Source: Capillimicrobium parvum (lineage in GTDB: Bacteria > Actinomycetota > Thermoleophilia > Solirubrobacterales > Solirubrobacteraceae). From it: a DNA stretch of 64,000 nucleotides. This document shows positions 1-8,339 of this stretch, in pieces; the stretch's first letter is position 1; every line of letters begins with the position of its first letter. The stretch is taken from the NCBI RefSeq assembly GCF_021172045.1, contig NZ_CP087164.1:5022001-5086000 (forward strand). Reading direction: 5' to 3'. The notes beneath the pieces are model-generated. The model was not told the origin of the DNA. It saw only the letters and a list, made by a program, of their open reading frames with translations, and made no database searches. A program made the position numbers and the translations under genes.

Positions 1-2
1 AG

Positions 3-1139
3 CTGGGCGACAACCTGGGGGTCGTCGCCCTGGCGATCCTCGTGCTCGACGGAACCGACTCGGCCCTGGCGACCGCCGGGCTCTTCGTCTGCGCGCGCTT
101 CCTTCCCGCGCTCGCGGCCCCCTGGCTGACCGCCCGCCTCGACCGCCGGGCCGTCAACCGCTCGCTTCCGGCGCTCTACGTGCTCGAGGCGCTCGCCTTC
201 GCCGGGCTGGCGCTCATCGCCGGCGGCACGTTCGCGCTGGCGGCGGTGCTCGTCCTCGCGTTCGCTGACGGAACGCTCGCGCTGACCGGCCGTGGCATCT
301 CCCGCGCCGCGGTGGCCGCGCTGCTCCTGCCCCACCGCGCGCTGCGGGAGGGCAACGCCCTGCTCAACGCGGCCTTCGCGGTCACGTCGGCGGCCGGCCC
401 CGCGGCGGCGGGCATCCTCGTCGGCACCGCGGGCGCGGCCGCGGCGCTGTGGGTCGACGCGGCGTCGTTCGCGCTCATCGCCGCGCTGCTGTTCGTGGCG
501 CGGGACCTGCCGCCGGCCGCTGCGGAGGATCCGGGCGGCGCGCACTGGGCGGCCCGCGTCCGCGAGGGCGTCGCCGCGGTGCGCCGCGAGCCGATCCGCA
601 CGCTCATCGCCGCCCAGGCGGTCGCGTTCGTCTTCTTCTTTCTCGTCATCCCGATCGAGGTCGTCTACGCGAAGGAGACGCTGGACGCCGGCGACGTCGG
701 CTACGGCGTGCTGCTCGCCGCGTGGGGCGTCGGACTCGTGCTCGGGTCGGCCGTCTTCGCCCGCGTGCGCGAGCGGCCGACCCGCCTGCTGGTGGTCGGC
801 TCGACCCTGCTGGTCGGCGCCGGCTACATCGGCCTGGCCGCCGCACCCGGGATCGTGCTCGCCTGCGTCGCGTCGGTCGTCGGCGGCACGGGCAACGGGG
901 TCCAGTGGGTGTCGGTGCTGACCGCGGTCCAGGAGGCGCTGCCCGAAGGGCTGCAGGCCCGGGTCGTCGGGCTGCTCGAATCGGTGGCGGCCGCCGCGCC
1001 CGGCGCCGGGTTCCTGGCCGGCGGCGTGCTGACCGCGCTGTGGTCGCCGCGCCTGGCGTACCTCGTTGCGGGGGCCGGCGTGATCGTCGTGGCGATCGCG
1101 ATGGCGCGCCGGATCGCCCCCACCGCCCGTTCAGGCTGA
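3..1139 (+). CDS. MFS transporter, 5' end outside window
   Basis: Major facilitator superfamily exporter of the MFS_3/EntS-like group, an integral membrane protein that probably exports a small molecule; the substrate is not predictable. The reading frame is open from base 3, and the first residues (LGDNLGVVALAILV) already belong to a transmembrane helix, so the true start lies upstream. The GTG at 42 is internal. Several hydrophobic Ala/Leu/Val helices alternate with short Arg-rich loops (for example TARLDRR), as is typical of the family. It ends 23 bases before the next gene on the same strand. Confidence 0.85.
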   Translation: MGDNLGVVALAILVLDGTDSALATAGLFVCARFLPALAAPWLTARLDRRAVNRSLPALYVLEALAFAGLALIAGGTFALAAVLVLAFADGTLALTGRGISRAAVAALLLPHRALREGNALLNAAFAVTSAAGPAAAGILVGTAGAAAALWVDAASFALIAALLFVARDLPPAAAEDPGGAHWAARVREGVAAVRREPIRTLIAAQAVAFVFFFLVIPIEVVYAKETLDAGDVGYGVLLAAWGVGLVLGSAVFARVRERPTRLLVVGSTLLVGAGYIGLAAAPGIVLACVASVVGGTGNGVQWVSVLTAVQEALPEGLQARVVGLLESVAAAAPGAGFLAGGVLTALWSPRLAYLVAGAGVIVVAIAMARRIAPTARSG

Positions 1140-1150
1140 CCGCGCGGGGG

Positions 1151-1156
1151 TACGGT
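1151..1156 (+). promoter_or_regulatory. Candidate -10 (TACGGT) for leaderless FUSC gene
   Basis: TACGGT fits TANNNT and lies 6 bases before the GTG at 1163. The same spacing recurs at many genes in this window. No Shine-Dalgarno sequence is visible before this GTG. Confidence 0.4.
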
Positions 1157-1162
1157 CGGTGG

Positions 1163-2311
1163 GTGGCCACCGTCCGCGACCGTCTCACGCGCCCGCCCGG
1201 CGACCTGATCGACGCGGCGGCGCGCCGGTCGCGCAGCTCGATGCGCGAGCGTGTCGACCGCCTGCTCGGGACGTGGCTCACCGTGGCCCAGTGCGCGGTC
1301 GGCGCGGGGCTCGCCTGGCTCGCGGCGACGCAGATCGCGGGCCACGCGCACCCGTTCTTCGCCCCGATCGCCGCGATCCTCACGCTCGGCCTGACGTACG
1401 GCCAGCGCTGGCGCCGGGCCGTCGAGCTCTCGGCCGGGGTCGCGATCGGCATCGGCATCGCGGACCTCATCGTCCTCGGGATCGGCACCGGCGCGTGGCA
1501 GATCGTCATCGTCGTGGCGCTCGCGATGAGCGCCGCGGTCCTCGTCGGCGGCGGGCCGCTGTTCGTCAACCAGTGCGCCGTCTCCGCGGTGCTGGTCGCC
1601 ACGCTGCAGGGGCCGAACACGAGCTTCTCCGGCGCGCGCTTCGTCGACGCGCTCATCGGCGGCGCGGTCGGCCTGCTCATCACCGCCGTCATCCCGACCG
1701 ACCCGCTGCGAATCGTGCGCCGCGAGGCCGAGCCGCTGCTCGAGGAGCTCGCCGAGGTCCTCGACGACGTGGCGGCCGCCCTGCAGGACCGCGATCCCGA
1801 GGCGGCCAAGGCGGCGCTGCGCCGCGGCCGGGCGATGGATCCGGCGAGCGCGCGCCTGCGCGAGGCGATCAGCACCGGCCACGAGGTGACGACGTTCTCG
1901 CTGGCGCCGCGCCGGGCGCGCGGCCCGCTCGACGCGTACTCGGTCGCCTACGAGCAGATCGACCTCGCCGTGCGCAACAGCCGGGTGCTCGCGCGCGGGG
2001 CGATCCGGGCGACCGAGCTCGGCGAGCGCGTCCCGCCGCATGCGATCGACGCGGTCCGCGACCTCGCCGCCGCGGTGCGCGCGCTCCCCGGGGAGCTGGC
2101 GGGCAGCAGCCCGTCGGGGCGGGTGGGCGACGCCGCCCTGCGCGCCGCGGCGCGCTCGACCGCTGCGCTCGAGGAGACCGGGAACCTGTCGGCGAGCGTC
2201 ATCGTCGGCCAGATCCGCTCGACCGCCGTCGACCTCCTGCGCAGCCTCGGCATGAGCGGGGACGAGGCGCGCGCCGCCGTCCGCGACGCACGCGCGAGAC
2301 TGGGGGTGTGA
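1163..2311 (+). CDS. FUSC family membrane protein
   Basis: A 382-residue membrane protein of the fusaric-acid-resistance/aromatic acid exporter (FUSC/ArAE) type. The N-terminal half carries about six hydrophobic segments starting near residue 35 (motifs HPFFAPIAAI, TYGQRW). The C-terminal half is a long soluble helical region (about 190-382). The P-[FIV]-[FWY]-A-x-I-[AST] motif in the first helices is characteristic of the family. The frame stays open far upstream, but real coding character begins here; the GTG at 1163 follows a TANNNT box by 6 bases. A likely role is efflux of aromatic or amphipathic acids, which is a family-level inference. Confidence 0.8.
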   Translation: MATVRDRLTRPPGDLIDAAARRSRSSMRERVDRLLGTWLTVAQCAVGAGLAWLAATQIAGHAHPFFAPIAAILTLGLTYGQRWRRAVELSAGVAIGIGIADLIVLGIGTGAWQIVIVVALAMSAAVLVGGGPLFVNQCAVSAVLVATLQGPNTSFSGARFVDALIGGAVGLLITAVIPTDPLRIVRREAEPLLEELAEVLDDVAAALQDRDPEAAKAALRRGRAMDPASARLREAISTGHEVTTFSLAPRRARGPLDAYSVAYEQIDLAVRNSRVLARGAIRATELGERVPPHAIDAVRDLAAAVRALPGELAGSSPSGRVGDAALRAAARSTAALEETGNLSASVIVGQIRSTAVDLLRSLGMSGDEARAAVRDARARLGV

Positions 2312-2319
2312 AGGAGCCG

Positions 2320-2868
2320 ATGGACTCACTGCGCGGACAGCTGCTCATCGCCGGACCGACCCTGCTTGACCCGAACTTCAGGCGCACGGTCGTGCTCGTG
2401 TGCGCCCACTCGCCCGAGGGGGCGCTCGGCCTCGTGCTCAACCGCGCGTCGCCGGTCGACGCGCTGGAGGCGCTGCCCGAGCTCGGCGAGACGCTCGCCT
2501 CCACCCCGCCCCCGCGACTGTGGATCGGCGGTCCGGTGCAGGAGCAGAGCGTCGTGCTGCTCGCCGAGTTCGAGGACCCGGGCGAGTCGCTGATGATCGA
2601 GGGCGACCTCGGGCTCGTCACCGACGGCGCGACGCTCGAGGATCTCCCGACGCGGACGCGGCGCCTGCGCGCCTACCTCGGCCACTCGGGCTGGGGCGCG
2701 GGCCAGCTCGACGCCGAGCTCGAGCGCGAGGACTGGATCGTCGCCCCGCTCTCGGCGGGCGATCCGTTCGCCGAGGACGCCGAGGACCTGTGGCCGAACG
2801 CCCTGCAGGCGCTCGGCGGGACGTACGCGCTCCTGGCGCGCATGCCCGACGACCCCTCGATGAACTGA
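2320..2868 (+). CDS. YqgE/AlgH family protein (DUF179)
   Basis: A 182-residue cytoplasmic protein of the YqgE/AlgH family. Hallmarks are [15 protein letters not shown] at the N-terminus, LVLNR near residue 45, LWIGGPVQ near residue 70 and [12 protein letters not shown] near residue 120. The length is normal. Its biochemical role is unsettled; family members have been linked to transcriptional control of alginate and other functions. The ATG at 2320 has AAGGAG only 3 bases upstream; a GTG at 2308, overlapping the FUSC stop, is the alternative start. Probably co-transcribed with the FUSC gene (gap of 8 bases). Confidence 0.88.
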   Translation: MDSLRGQLLIAGPTLLDPNFRRTVVLVCAHSPEGALGLVLNRASPVDALEALPELGETLASTPPPRLWIGGPVQEQSVVLLAEFEDPGESLMIEGDLGLVTDGATLEDLPTRTRRLRAYLGHSGWGAGQLDAELEREDWIVAPLSAGDPFAEDAEDLWPNALQALGGTYALLARMPDDPSMN

Positions 2869-2881
2869 GAGGATTCCTCGC

Positions 2882-4243
2882 ATGGCCGAGCCGACGAAGT
2901 TCCTGCTCTCCGAGGACCAGATCCCGACGGAGTGGATCAACCTGATGGCGGACCTCCCCGGGCCGCCCCTGCCGCCGCTGTCGCCCGCGACGATGCAGCC
3001 CGCCGGCCCGGAGGACCTCGCCGCGATCTTCCCGATGTCGCTCATCGAGCAGGAGGTCTCGGCCGAGCCGGAGATCGCCATCCCGGACGAGGTCCGCGAG
3101 GCCTACCGGCTGTGGCGCCCGACGCCGATGTTCCGCGCGCGGCGCCTGGAGCGCGAGCTCGATACGCCGGCGCGCATCTACTACAAGTACGAGGGGGTCT
3201 CCCCCGCCGGCTCGCACAAGCCGAACACGGCCGTCCCGCAGGCCTGGGCGAACAAGCAGGCCGGGATCACGCGCCTGAGCACCGAGACCGGCGCGGGGCA
3301 GTGGGGCTCGTCGCTGGCCTTCGCGTGCGCGCTGTTCGGCCTCGAGTGCGAGGTGTTCATGGTCGGCTCGTCCTACGACCAGAAGCCCTACCGCCGCTCG
3401 ATGATCCAGACGTGGGGCGCGACCGTGCACCGCTCGCCGAGCGACCGCACGGAGGCCGGCCGGTCGCAGGCGTCGCATCCGACCGGCTCGCTCGGGATCG
3501 CGATCTCCGAGGCCGTCGAGATCGCCGCCCAGCGCGAGGACACGAACTACTCGCTCGGCTCTGTCCTCAACCACGTGCTGCTGCACCAGACCGTCATCGG
3601 CGTCGAGTCGATCGCCCAGATGGAGCTCGCCGGCGACGAGCCGGACGTCGTCATCGCGTGCGTCGGCGGCGGGTCGAACTTCGGCGGGATCGCCATCCCG
3701 TTCCTGCGCCGGGTGCTGCGCGGCGAGGCGAAGACGCTGTTCATCGCCGCCGAGCCGGCCGCCTGCCCGACGCTCACGCGCGGCGCCTACCGCTACGACT
3801 TCGGCGACACGGTCGGGCTGACCCCGCTCATGCCGATGTACACGCTCGGCCACGACTTCGTCCCGCCGCCCGTCCACGCGGGCGGGCTGCGCTACCACGG
3901 CGACTCGCCGCTCGTGTCCGCGCTCGTCAAGGAGGGGCTCGTCGAGGCGCGCGCCTACCGCCAGAACACGTGCTTCGCGGCGGCGCTGCAGTTCGCGCGC
4001 ACCGAGGGCATCATCGCCGCGCCGGAGTCCTCGCACGCGATCCGCGCGGCGATCGACGAGGCCGAGGCGGCGCGCGAGGCCGGCGAGGCGCGCGTGATCC
4101 TCTTCAACCTGTCCGGCCACGGCGACTTCGACATGGCCGCCTACGACGCGTACCTGGCCGGGAACCTGGAGGACCCGGAGTTCTCGGAGGCCGACATGGA
4201 GGCCGCGCTGGCCCGGCTGCCGCAGACGCCGGCGATCGCCTGA
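2882..4243 (+). CDS. trpB: TrpB2-type tryptophan synthase beta chain
   Basis: A 453-residue PLP-dependent enzyme that condenses indole with serine to tryptophan. The PLP lysine lies in GSHKPN (K113), the phosphate-binding loop is GGGSN (262-266), and TETGAGQWG (134-142) is the conserved loop after the lysine. The extended N-terminus (about 80 residues) and overall length match the TrpB2 subgroup rather than canonical TrpB1. No trpA or other trp gene is nearby, as is common for TrpB2, which may act alone to salvage indole. GAGAGGA lies upstream of the ATG, and the gene follows the YqgE gene by 13 bases. Confidence 0.92.
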   Translation: MAEPTKFLLSEDQIPTEWINLMADLPGPPLPPLSPATMQPAGPEDLAAIFPMSLIEQEVSAEPEIAIPDEVREAYRLWRPTPMFRARRLERELDTPARIYYKYEGVSPAGSHKPNTAVPQAWANKQAGITRLSTETGAGQWGSSLAFACALFGLECEVFMVGSSYDQKPYRRSMIQTWGATVHRSPSDRTEAGRSQASHPTGSLGIAISEAVEIAAQREDTNYSLGSVLNHVLLHQTVIGVESIAQMELAGDEPDVVIACVGGGSNFGGIAIPFLRRVLRGEAKTLFIAAEPAACPTLTRGAYRYDFGDTVGLTPLMPMYTLGHDFVPPPVHAGGLRYHGDSPLVSALVKEGLVEARAYRQNTCFAAALQFARTEGIIAAPESSHAIRAAIDEAEAAREAGEARVILFNLSGHGDFDMAAYDAYLAGNLEDPEFSEADMEAALARLPQTPAIA

Positions 4244-4247
4244 CCCA

Positions 4248-4253
4248 TATTCT
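4248..4253 (+). promoter_or_regulatory. Candidate -10 (TATTCT) for leaderless SRPBCC gene
   Basis: TATTCT in the 16-base gap after trpB, ending 6 bases before the ATG at 4260, where no ribosome-binding site exists. This suggests a separate leaderless transcript for the SRPBCC gene. Confidence 0.4.
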
Positions 4254-4259
4254 GGACCC

Positions 4260-4706
4260 ATGGCGCTGACCGGAGAGCACACCGTGGAGATCGCCGCGGC
4301 GATCGAGGACGTCTATGCGATCGCCGCCGACCTCGAGCAGGCGCCCGAGTGGCAGGGCTCGCTGCAGTCGGTGACGATCCTCGAGCGCGACGCCGCCGGG
4401 CGTGCCGTGCACGTCGAGACGATCTCCGACGCGAAGGTCAAGACGATCCGCTCGTTCCTGCGCTTCTCCTACGACCCGCACACCGCGATGGACTGGTCGC
4501 AGGAGAAGGGCGACGTGAAGTCGCTGTACGGCCGCTGGAGCTTCGACGACCTCGGCGGCGGCCGGACCCGCGCGACGTACCGGCTCGAGGTCGACCCGGG
4601 CCGGCTGCTCGGCATGCTCGTGCGCGGGCCGGCGGAGGATCGCGTGCGCAAGGCGCTGGTCGACGATGCGGCCGAGGGGCTGCGCACCCGCGCCGAGCGG
4701 CGTTAG
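4260..4706 (+). CDS. SRPBCC family protein
   Basis: A 148-residue START/polyketide-cyclase-like (SRPBCC) helix-grip protein. The opening pattern (hydrophobic strand, then IAAAIEDVYAIAADLEQAPEW) and the basic C-terminus are typical of small single-domain members, which bind hydrophobic ligands; ligand unknown. It converges on the sulfatase gene, with the two stops overlapping by 4 bases. No RBS; the TATTCT box 6 bases upstream supports this ATG. Confidence 0.78.
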   Translation: MALTGEHTVEIAAAIEDVYAIAADLEQAPEWQGSLQSVTILERDAAGRAVHVETISDAKVKTIRSFLRFSYDPHTAMDWSQEKGDVKSLYGRWSFDDLGGGRTRATYRLEVDPGRLLGMLVRGPAEDRVRKALVDDAAEGLRTRAERR

Positions 4707-6031
4707 GAGCCGAGCGCGACGCCCTCGCCCGCGACGACCGTCGGCTCGCCGGCCGACACCGCGTCCGTGAGGTTCAGCCGGGAGCCGGGCAGGGGCGCGA
4801 CGGGGCCGTCGAGCAGCGGGTCGCCGGTCTCGTGCATCCAGGTCTCCAGACGCTCGCCCAGCATGGCGACGACGGGCGCGTGGGCCGGATCGGCGGCCAG
4901 GTTGGCCATCTCGCCCGGGTCGAAGACGAGGTCGTAGAGCTGCTCGGCGGCGACGGGCCGCTGGGCCCACCCGTGCTCGAGCAGGAGGTCCTTCGTCGGG
5001 CTGTCGTCGGTGTTCGCGAGGCGCGGGCGCAGGTCGTCGTCGAACCGGCGGATGTACTTCCAGCGGCGGGTCCGGACCGAGCGCTGCGGCTCGTAGGTCG
5101 CGTGGTAGGTGATCTCCGAGAACACGGCGTCGTGCAGCTCCTCGGCCTGGCGCCCGGCGAGCGGCAGCAGCGACCGCCCCTGCAGCCACGCGGGATGCTC
5201 GATCTCCGCGAGGTCGCAGATCGTCGGAAAGAGGTCCAGCTGGGTGACCATCGCGTCGACGACGCGGCCGCCGTGGAAGCCGCCCGGGCCGCGCATGATC
5301 AGCATGACGCCGAGGCCGCGATCGGTGAGCGTCGCCTTGGCCCCCGGGAACGGCAGGCCGTGATCGGTGGTCAGGATGACCAGCGTGTCGTCCGCCGCGC
5401 CCGACAGGTCGAGCGCGTCGAGGACAGAGCCGACACCCTGGTCGAGCCGGCGGGCGCTGGCCTTGAACGCCGCCATGTCGCGCCGTGTCTCCGGCGTGTC
5501 GGGCATGTTCGAGGGCGGCTGCGAATACAGCGCGTCGCGCACGGAGCTGGGCTCGAAGAAGTCGCGGTGGGTCTCGAAGAAGCCGATCGAGAGGAAGAAC
5601 GGGCGGTCCTTCGGCCGCGTCCGCAGGACCTCCGCGGCGGCCGGGGCGATCGTCTCGACGTGCGTGTCGTCGACGTCGACGACGTGGTCGTAGCCGATGA
5701 TCCCGGGATCAGTGCTGATGTGCTGCTCGCCGACGAGCGCCGTCCAGTAGCCGGCCGCGCGAAGCGGATGGGTCAGGTGGTGCGAGTAGTCCTTGAGCGC
5801 GTAGCCGCGGTGCGCGAGACCGAGCATGCCGTTCGTGTGGGCGTACTCGCCGGTGAGCAGCGCCGCCCGCGAGCCCGAGCAGGCGGGCACCGCGCAAAAG
5901 GCCTGGCGGAACAGCACGCCCTGGTCCGCGAGCCGCTGGATGTTCGGCGTCGGGATGGCGTGGCCGTAGGGCTGCACGTATCGCCCGGTGTCATGCGAGT
6001 GCAGATAGAGGACGTTGGGGGTAGCGGTCAC
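4703..6031 (-). CDS. Sulfatase
   Basis: A 442-residue type I sulfatase that hydrolyses a sulfate ester; the substrate is unknown. The N-terminus has the HSHDTGRYVQPYGH variant of the metal-binding segment (residues 11-24). The formylglycine site is C51 in CSGSRAALLTG, where Gly replaces the usual Pro of C-x-P-x-R. TTDHG (D223, H224) provides further metal ligands, and EQLYDLVFDPGE near residue 365 is the usual C-terminal motif. No signal peptide is visible. Starts with GTG. It diverges from a sulfotransferase, and the maturation enzyme lies 0.9 kb away. CTAATTT on its own strand 12 bases upstream may be its -10. Confidence 0.9.
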   Translation of the reverse strand: MTATPNVLYLHSHDTGRYVQPYGHAIPTPNIQRLADQGVLFRQAFCAVPACSGSRAALLTGEYAHTNGMLGLAHRGYALKDYSHHLTHPLRAAGYWTALVGEQHISTDPGIIGYDHVVDVDDTHVETIAPAAAEVLRTRPKDRPFFLSIGFFETHRDFFEPSSVRDALYSQPPSNMPDTPETRRDMAAFKASARRLDQGVGSVLDALDLSGAADDTLVILTTDHGLPFPGAKATLTDRGLGVMLIMRGPGGFHGGRVVDAMVTQLDLFPTICDLAEIEHPAWLQGRSLLPLAGRQAEELHDAVFSEITYHATYEPQRSVRTRRWKYIRRFDDDLRPRLANTDDSPTKDLLLEHGWAQRPVAAEQLYDLVFDPGEMANLAADPAHAPVVAMLGERLETWMHETGDPLLDGPVAPLPGSRLNLTDAVSAGEPTVVAGEGVALGS

Positions 6032-6051
6032 GGGAGGGCCCTTAAATTAGC

Positions 6052-6078
6052 AATCTCTACTGACTTAGTGGGTAAACT
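6052..6078. promoter_or_regulatory. Operator-promoter region, sulfatase/sulfotransferase
   Basis: An imperfect palindrome (CTACTGA-C-TTAGTGGG, 6057-6072) sits between the divergent sulfatase and sulfotransferase genes. Bases 6052-6072 match 17 of 21 positions of the segment 7753-7773 in the other divergent region of this locus. TAAACT at 6073-6078 is a good -10, 7 bases before the sulfotransferase ATG. I infer a shared transcription-factor site; which regulator binds is not visible here. Confidence 0.55.
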
Positions 6079-6085
6079 GCGCGAC

Positions 6086-6904
6086 ATGTCACCGCCAGCC
6101 GAGTCGGTCTTCGTCTGTGCCACCCCACGGAGCGGGAGCACGCTGTTCTGCGAGGCGCTGTCGGCGACCGGCGTCGCCGGGCGCCCCGCCGAGTACTTCG
6201 AGGCCCTCCGCGGCACGGATCTGCCGCGACAGCCCCAGGAGTACTTCGACGAGCTGACGCCCGAGCTTGAGGCGCTTCTGCCGCGCTTCGACCAGCAGCC
6301 CGCCCCCGAGCTCGCCCGCTCACGCACGTACGGCGAGTACCTCGCCTGGGCGCGCCGCGAGGGGACGACGCCGAACGGCGTGTTCTCGGCCAAGCTCATG
6401 TGGGGCTACCTGGGCGAGTTCGCCGACCGTCTGCGCGAGGTCGGCTACGCCGGCGACAGCGACCTCGACGTGCTCGCCGGCGCTTTCCCGCGGCCCCGGT
6501 ACATCCGGGTGGTCCGGCTCGGCAAGGTCGAGCAGGCCGTGTCGCTGTGGACCGCGATCCAGACCCAGAGCTGGCGCGACGGCGAGACGTTCACGGACGC
6601 CGACCGCGAGCCCGTCTTCCACCGCGCGGCGATCGACCACCTCGTCCGCCGCCTCACCGAGCAGGAGGACCGGTGGGGGACGCTGTTCGCCGCCCAGGGG
6701 ATCGCGCCGCTGACGATCGTCTACGAGGAGCTCGTCGAGCACTGGGAGGTGACGATGCGGCGTGCGCTGCGCTACATCGGCGCGGCCGACGCGGACGGGA
6801 TCGAGCTCCCGGCCCCGCCGCTGCGCCGCCAGTCCAACGGGCGCTCCCAGAGCTGGGTCGAGCGCTTCGCCGGCGCCGCCGCGCTCAGCCGCTCGACGTG
6901 GTGA
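6086..6904 (+). CDS. Stf0-type sulfotransferase
   Basis: A 272-residue PAPS-dependent sulfotransferase of the Stf0 family (trehalose sulfotransferase relatives). The 5'-phosphosulfate loop is CATPRSGSTLFCEAL (residues 11-25), followed by the family-typical GRPAEYFE and later RLGKVEQAVSLW and YEELVEHW. It transfers sulfate to a sugar or lipid hydroxyl; the acceptor is unknown. The ATG at 6086 is favoured because TAAACT ends 7 bases before it; the frame stays open upstream but without homology. Its 3' end overlaps the convergent FGE gene by 20 bases. Confidence 0.88.
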   Translation: MSPPAESVFVCATPRSGSTLFCEALSATGVAGRPAEYFEALRGTDLPRQPQEYFDELTPELEALLPRFDQQPAPELARSRTYGEYLAWARREGTTPNGVFSAKLMWGYLGEFADRLREVGYAGDSDLDVLAGAFPRPRYIRVVRLGKVEQAVSLWTAIQTQSWRDGETFTDADREPVFHRAAIDHLVRRLTEQEDRWGTLFAAQGIAPLTIVYEELVEHWEVTMRRALRYIGAADADGIELPAPPLRRQSNGRSQSWVERFAGAAALSRSTW

Positions 6905-7715
6905 GGTCCGCCGCGCAGCGGAAGCCGACGTTGCCCGAGGAGCTGTCGGGCGTGTCGCCGGTGCGCGCGGCGACGCGGTAGCGGTTGCAGTAGGAGTCGT
7001 GGCACAGGTAGGAGCCGCCGCGCATGACGAACGTGCCCGGCGACGGCTCGAAGGCGTCGGCGACCCGCTCCCACACGTTGCCCGACGCGTTGTGCAGGCC
7101 GTAGCCGTTGGGCGCGAACGCGCCGACGGGCGCCGTGCCCAGGTAGCCGTCCTCGAGCGTGTTGTGCTCGGGAAACGTCCCCTGCCAGATGTTCGCGCGG
7201 TGCTCGCCGCCGGGGGTGAGCTCGTCGCCCCACGGATAACGCGCCTGGACGAGGCCGCCGCGGGCGGCGAACTCCCACTCGGCCTCGGTGGGCAGGCGCA
7301 GCCCCGCCCATCCGCAGTAGGCGAGCGCATCGGCCTGGCTGACGTGGACGACGGGGTGGTCGAGGCGGTCACGGGCGGTGGACTGCGGGCCCTCGGGATG
7401 GGCCCAGTCCGCACCGTGCACCTGCCGCCACCACGGCGCGGCGGCGACGCCGCGCGTGGGCGGGAAGTCACCGGGCAGCAGGCCGGCGAAGACGAACGAC
7501 CAGCCGAAGCGCTCGGCGTCGGTCGTGTGGCCGGTGTCCGCCACGAAGTCGGCGAAGCGCTCGACGGTGACCGTGAACGCGTCGATGGCGAACGGCGCCA
7601 CCTCCACCTCGCGCGGCGGGCCTTCGCGATCGGCGAGATGGGCGTCCTCGTCGGCCGTCCCCATGAGGAACGCACCACCCTGCAGCGCGATGAGCGTGTC
7701 GCGATGGGCCGCCAC
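6885..7715 (-). CDS. Formylglycine-generating enzyme
   Basis: A 276-residue SUMF1/FGE-type enzyme that oxidises the sulfatase active-site Cys to formylglycine with O2 and copper. Unlike many FGE-sulfatase-domain proteins it keeps both copper-binding cysteines in RGGSYLCHDSYCNRYR (C238, C243), followed by TPDSSSGNVGFRC, very close to aerobic FGEs. Other marks are GGAFLMGT at the N-terminus and RLPTEAEWEFAARGG (140-154). The GTG start is preceded by TACGCT with a 6-base gap. Its likely client is the sulfatase at 4703-6031; it diverges from the Mo-co dimerisation-domain gene. Confidence 0.93.
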   Translation of the reverse strand: MAAHRDTLIALQGGAFLMGTADEDAHLADREGPPREVEVAPFAIDAFTVTVERFADFVADTGHTTDAERFGWSFVFAGLLPGDFPPTRGVAAAPWWRQVHGADWAHPEGPQSTARDRLDHPVVHVSQADALAYCGWAGLRLPTEAEWEFAARGGLVQARYPWGDELTPGGEHRANIWQGTFPEHNTLEDGYLGTAPVGAFAPNGYGLHNASGNVWERVADAFEPSPGTFVMRGGSYLCHDSYCNRYRVAARTGDTPDSSSGNVGFRCAADLTTSSG

Positions 7716-7721
7716 CGGTCC

Positions 7722-7773
7722 AGCGTAACGTCCGTTTCACCGTCCCGTCCCAAATCTCCACTAATTTAGTAGG
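7722..7773. promoter_or_regulatory. Divergent operator-promoter, FGE/Mo-co dimer gene
   Basis: The near-palindrome CCACTAA-T-TTAGTAGG (7758-7773) matches the palindrome upstream of the sulfotransferase. TAATTT (7762-7767) lies 7 bases before the ATG at 7775, so it could be the -10 of the rightward gene and would be covered by a repressor. TACGCT read on the minus strand (7727-7722) is the likely -10 of the FGE gene. Confidence 0.55.
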
Positions 7774-7774
7774 C

Positions 7775-8263
7775 ATGCTCGACGTGACACCCGAACCAGC
7801 CGACATCCTCGCCGACGACCCGGCCGCCCGATGGCGCGCGACGCCGCTCGGCACACGGCGCGACCCGTTCACCGGCTACCGGGAGCGCGAGGAGCACCGC
7901 TTCGTGGCGCCGGGCGAGGCGGACCGCCCCGGGCGGCGGATGACCGCGCCGCCCGTGCACGCGCTCGTCACCGCCTACGACGCGCACGCGCTGCGCGGCA
8001 TCGCGTGGAGCGACGGCACGCCGATCGCGCGGGCCGACGTGTCGGTGGACGACGGGCGGTGGCAGCCGGCCGAGCTCGAGCCGGGAACGGGACGCTGGGG
8101 CCTCACGCGCTGGCACGTGCCCTGGAGCCCGGGTCCGGGAACGCACGACGTGGCCGTCCGCGCGACCGACGCCGCAGGCCGCACCCAGCCGGAGCGCCCC
8201 GCCCCGAACCTCGGCGGCTTCGCCGACCACGCGGTCCACCGGGTGACGCTGCGGGTGGACTGA
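7775..8263 (+). CDS. Mo-co oxidoreductase dimerisation-domain protein
   Basis: A 162-residue protein matching the C-terminal dimerisation domain of sulfite oxidase-type molybdoenzymes: LRGIAWSDGTPIARADVSVDDG (about 70-91), then a W-x-LTRWHVPW segment, PGTHDVAVRATDAAGRTQP, and GGFADHAVHRVTL near the C-terminus. The catalytic molybdopterin domain is absent, so this is either a truncated relic or a stand-alone Ig-like partner. Its association with sulfatase, FGE and sulfotransferase genes and the shared palindrome suggests a sulfur-metabolism role. The start abuts the operator, so a leaderless message or a slightly later GTG (7784) is possible. Confidence 0.7.
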   Translation: MLDVTPEPADILADDPAARWRATPLGTRRDPFTGYREREEHRFVAPGEADRPGRRMTAPPVHALVTAYDAHALRGIAWSDGTPIARADVSVDDGRWQPAELEPGTGRWGLTRWHVPWSPGPGTHDVAVRATDAAGRTQPERPAPNLGGFADHAVHRVTLRVD

Positions 8264-8309
8264 GCGCGCGCGAGTTTCGCGCCGGCAGATCCTTGATCTT
8301 CGTCTCCGG

Positions 8310-8325
8310 GCTCAAGTTCTTGAGC
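8310..8325. promoter_or_regulatory. Perfect inverted repeat before repeat-protein gene
   Basis: GCTCAAG-TT-CTTGAGC, a perfect 7-bp-arm palindrome 14 bases upstream of the ATG at 8340. A related half-site-like CCTTGATC lies just upstream. It is too short-looped for a good terminator and has no T tract, so an operator is more likely. Confidence 0.4.
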
Positions 8326-8339
8326 TGACGGACGACAAT

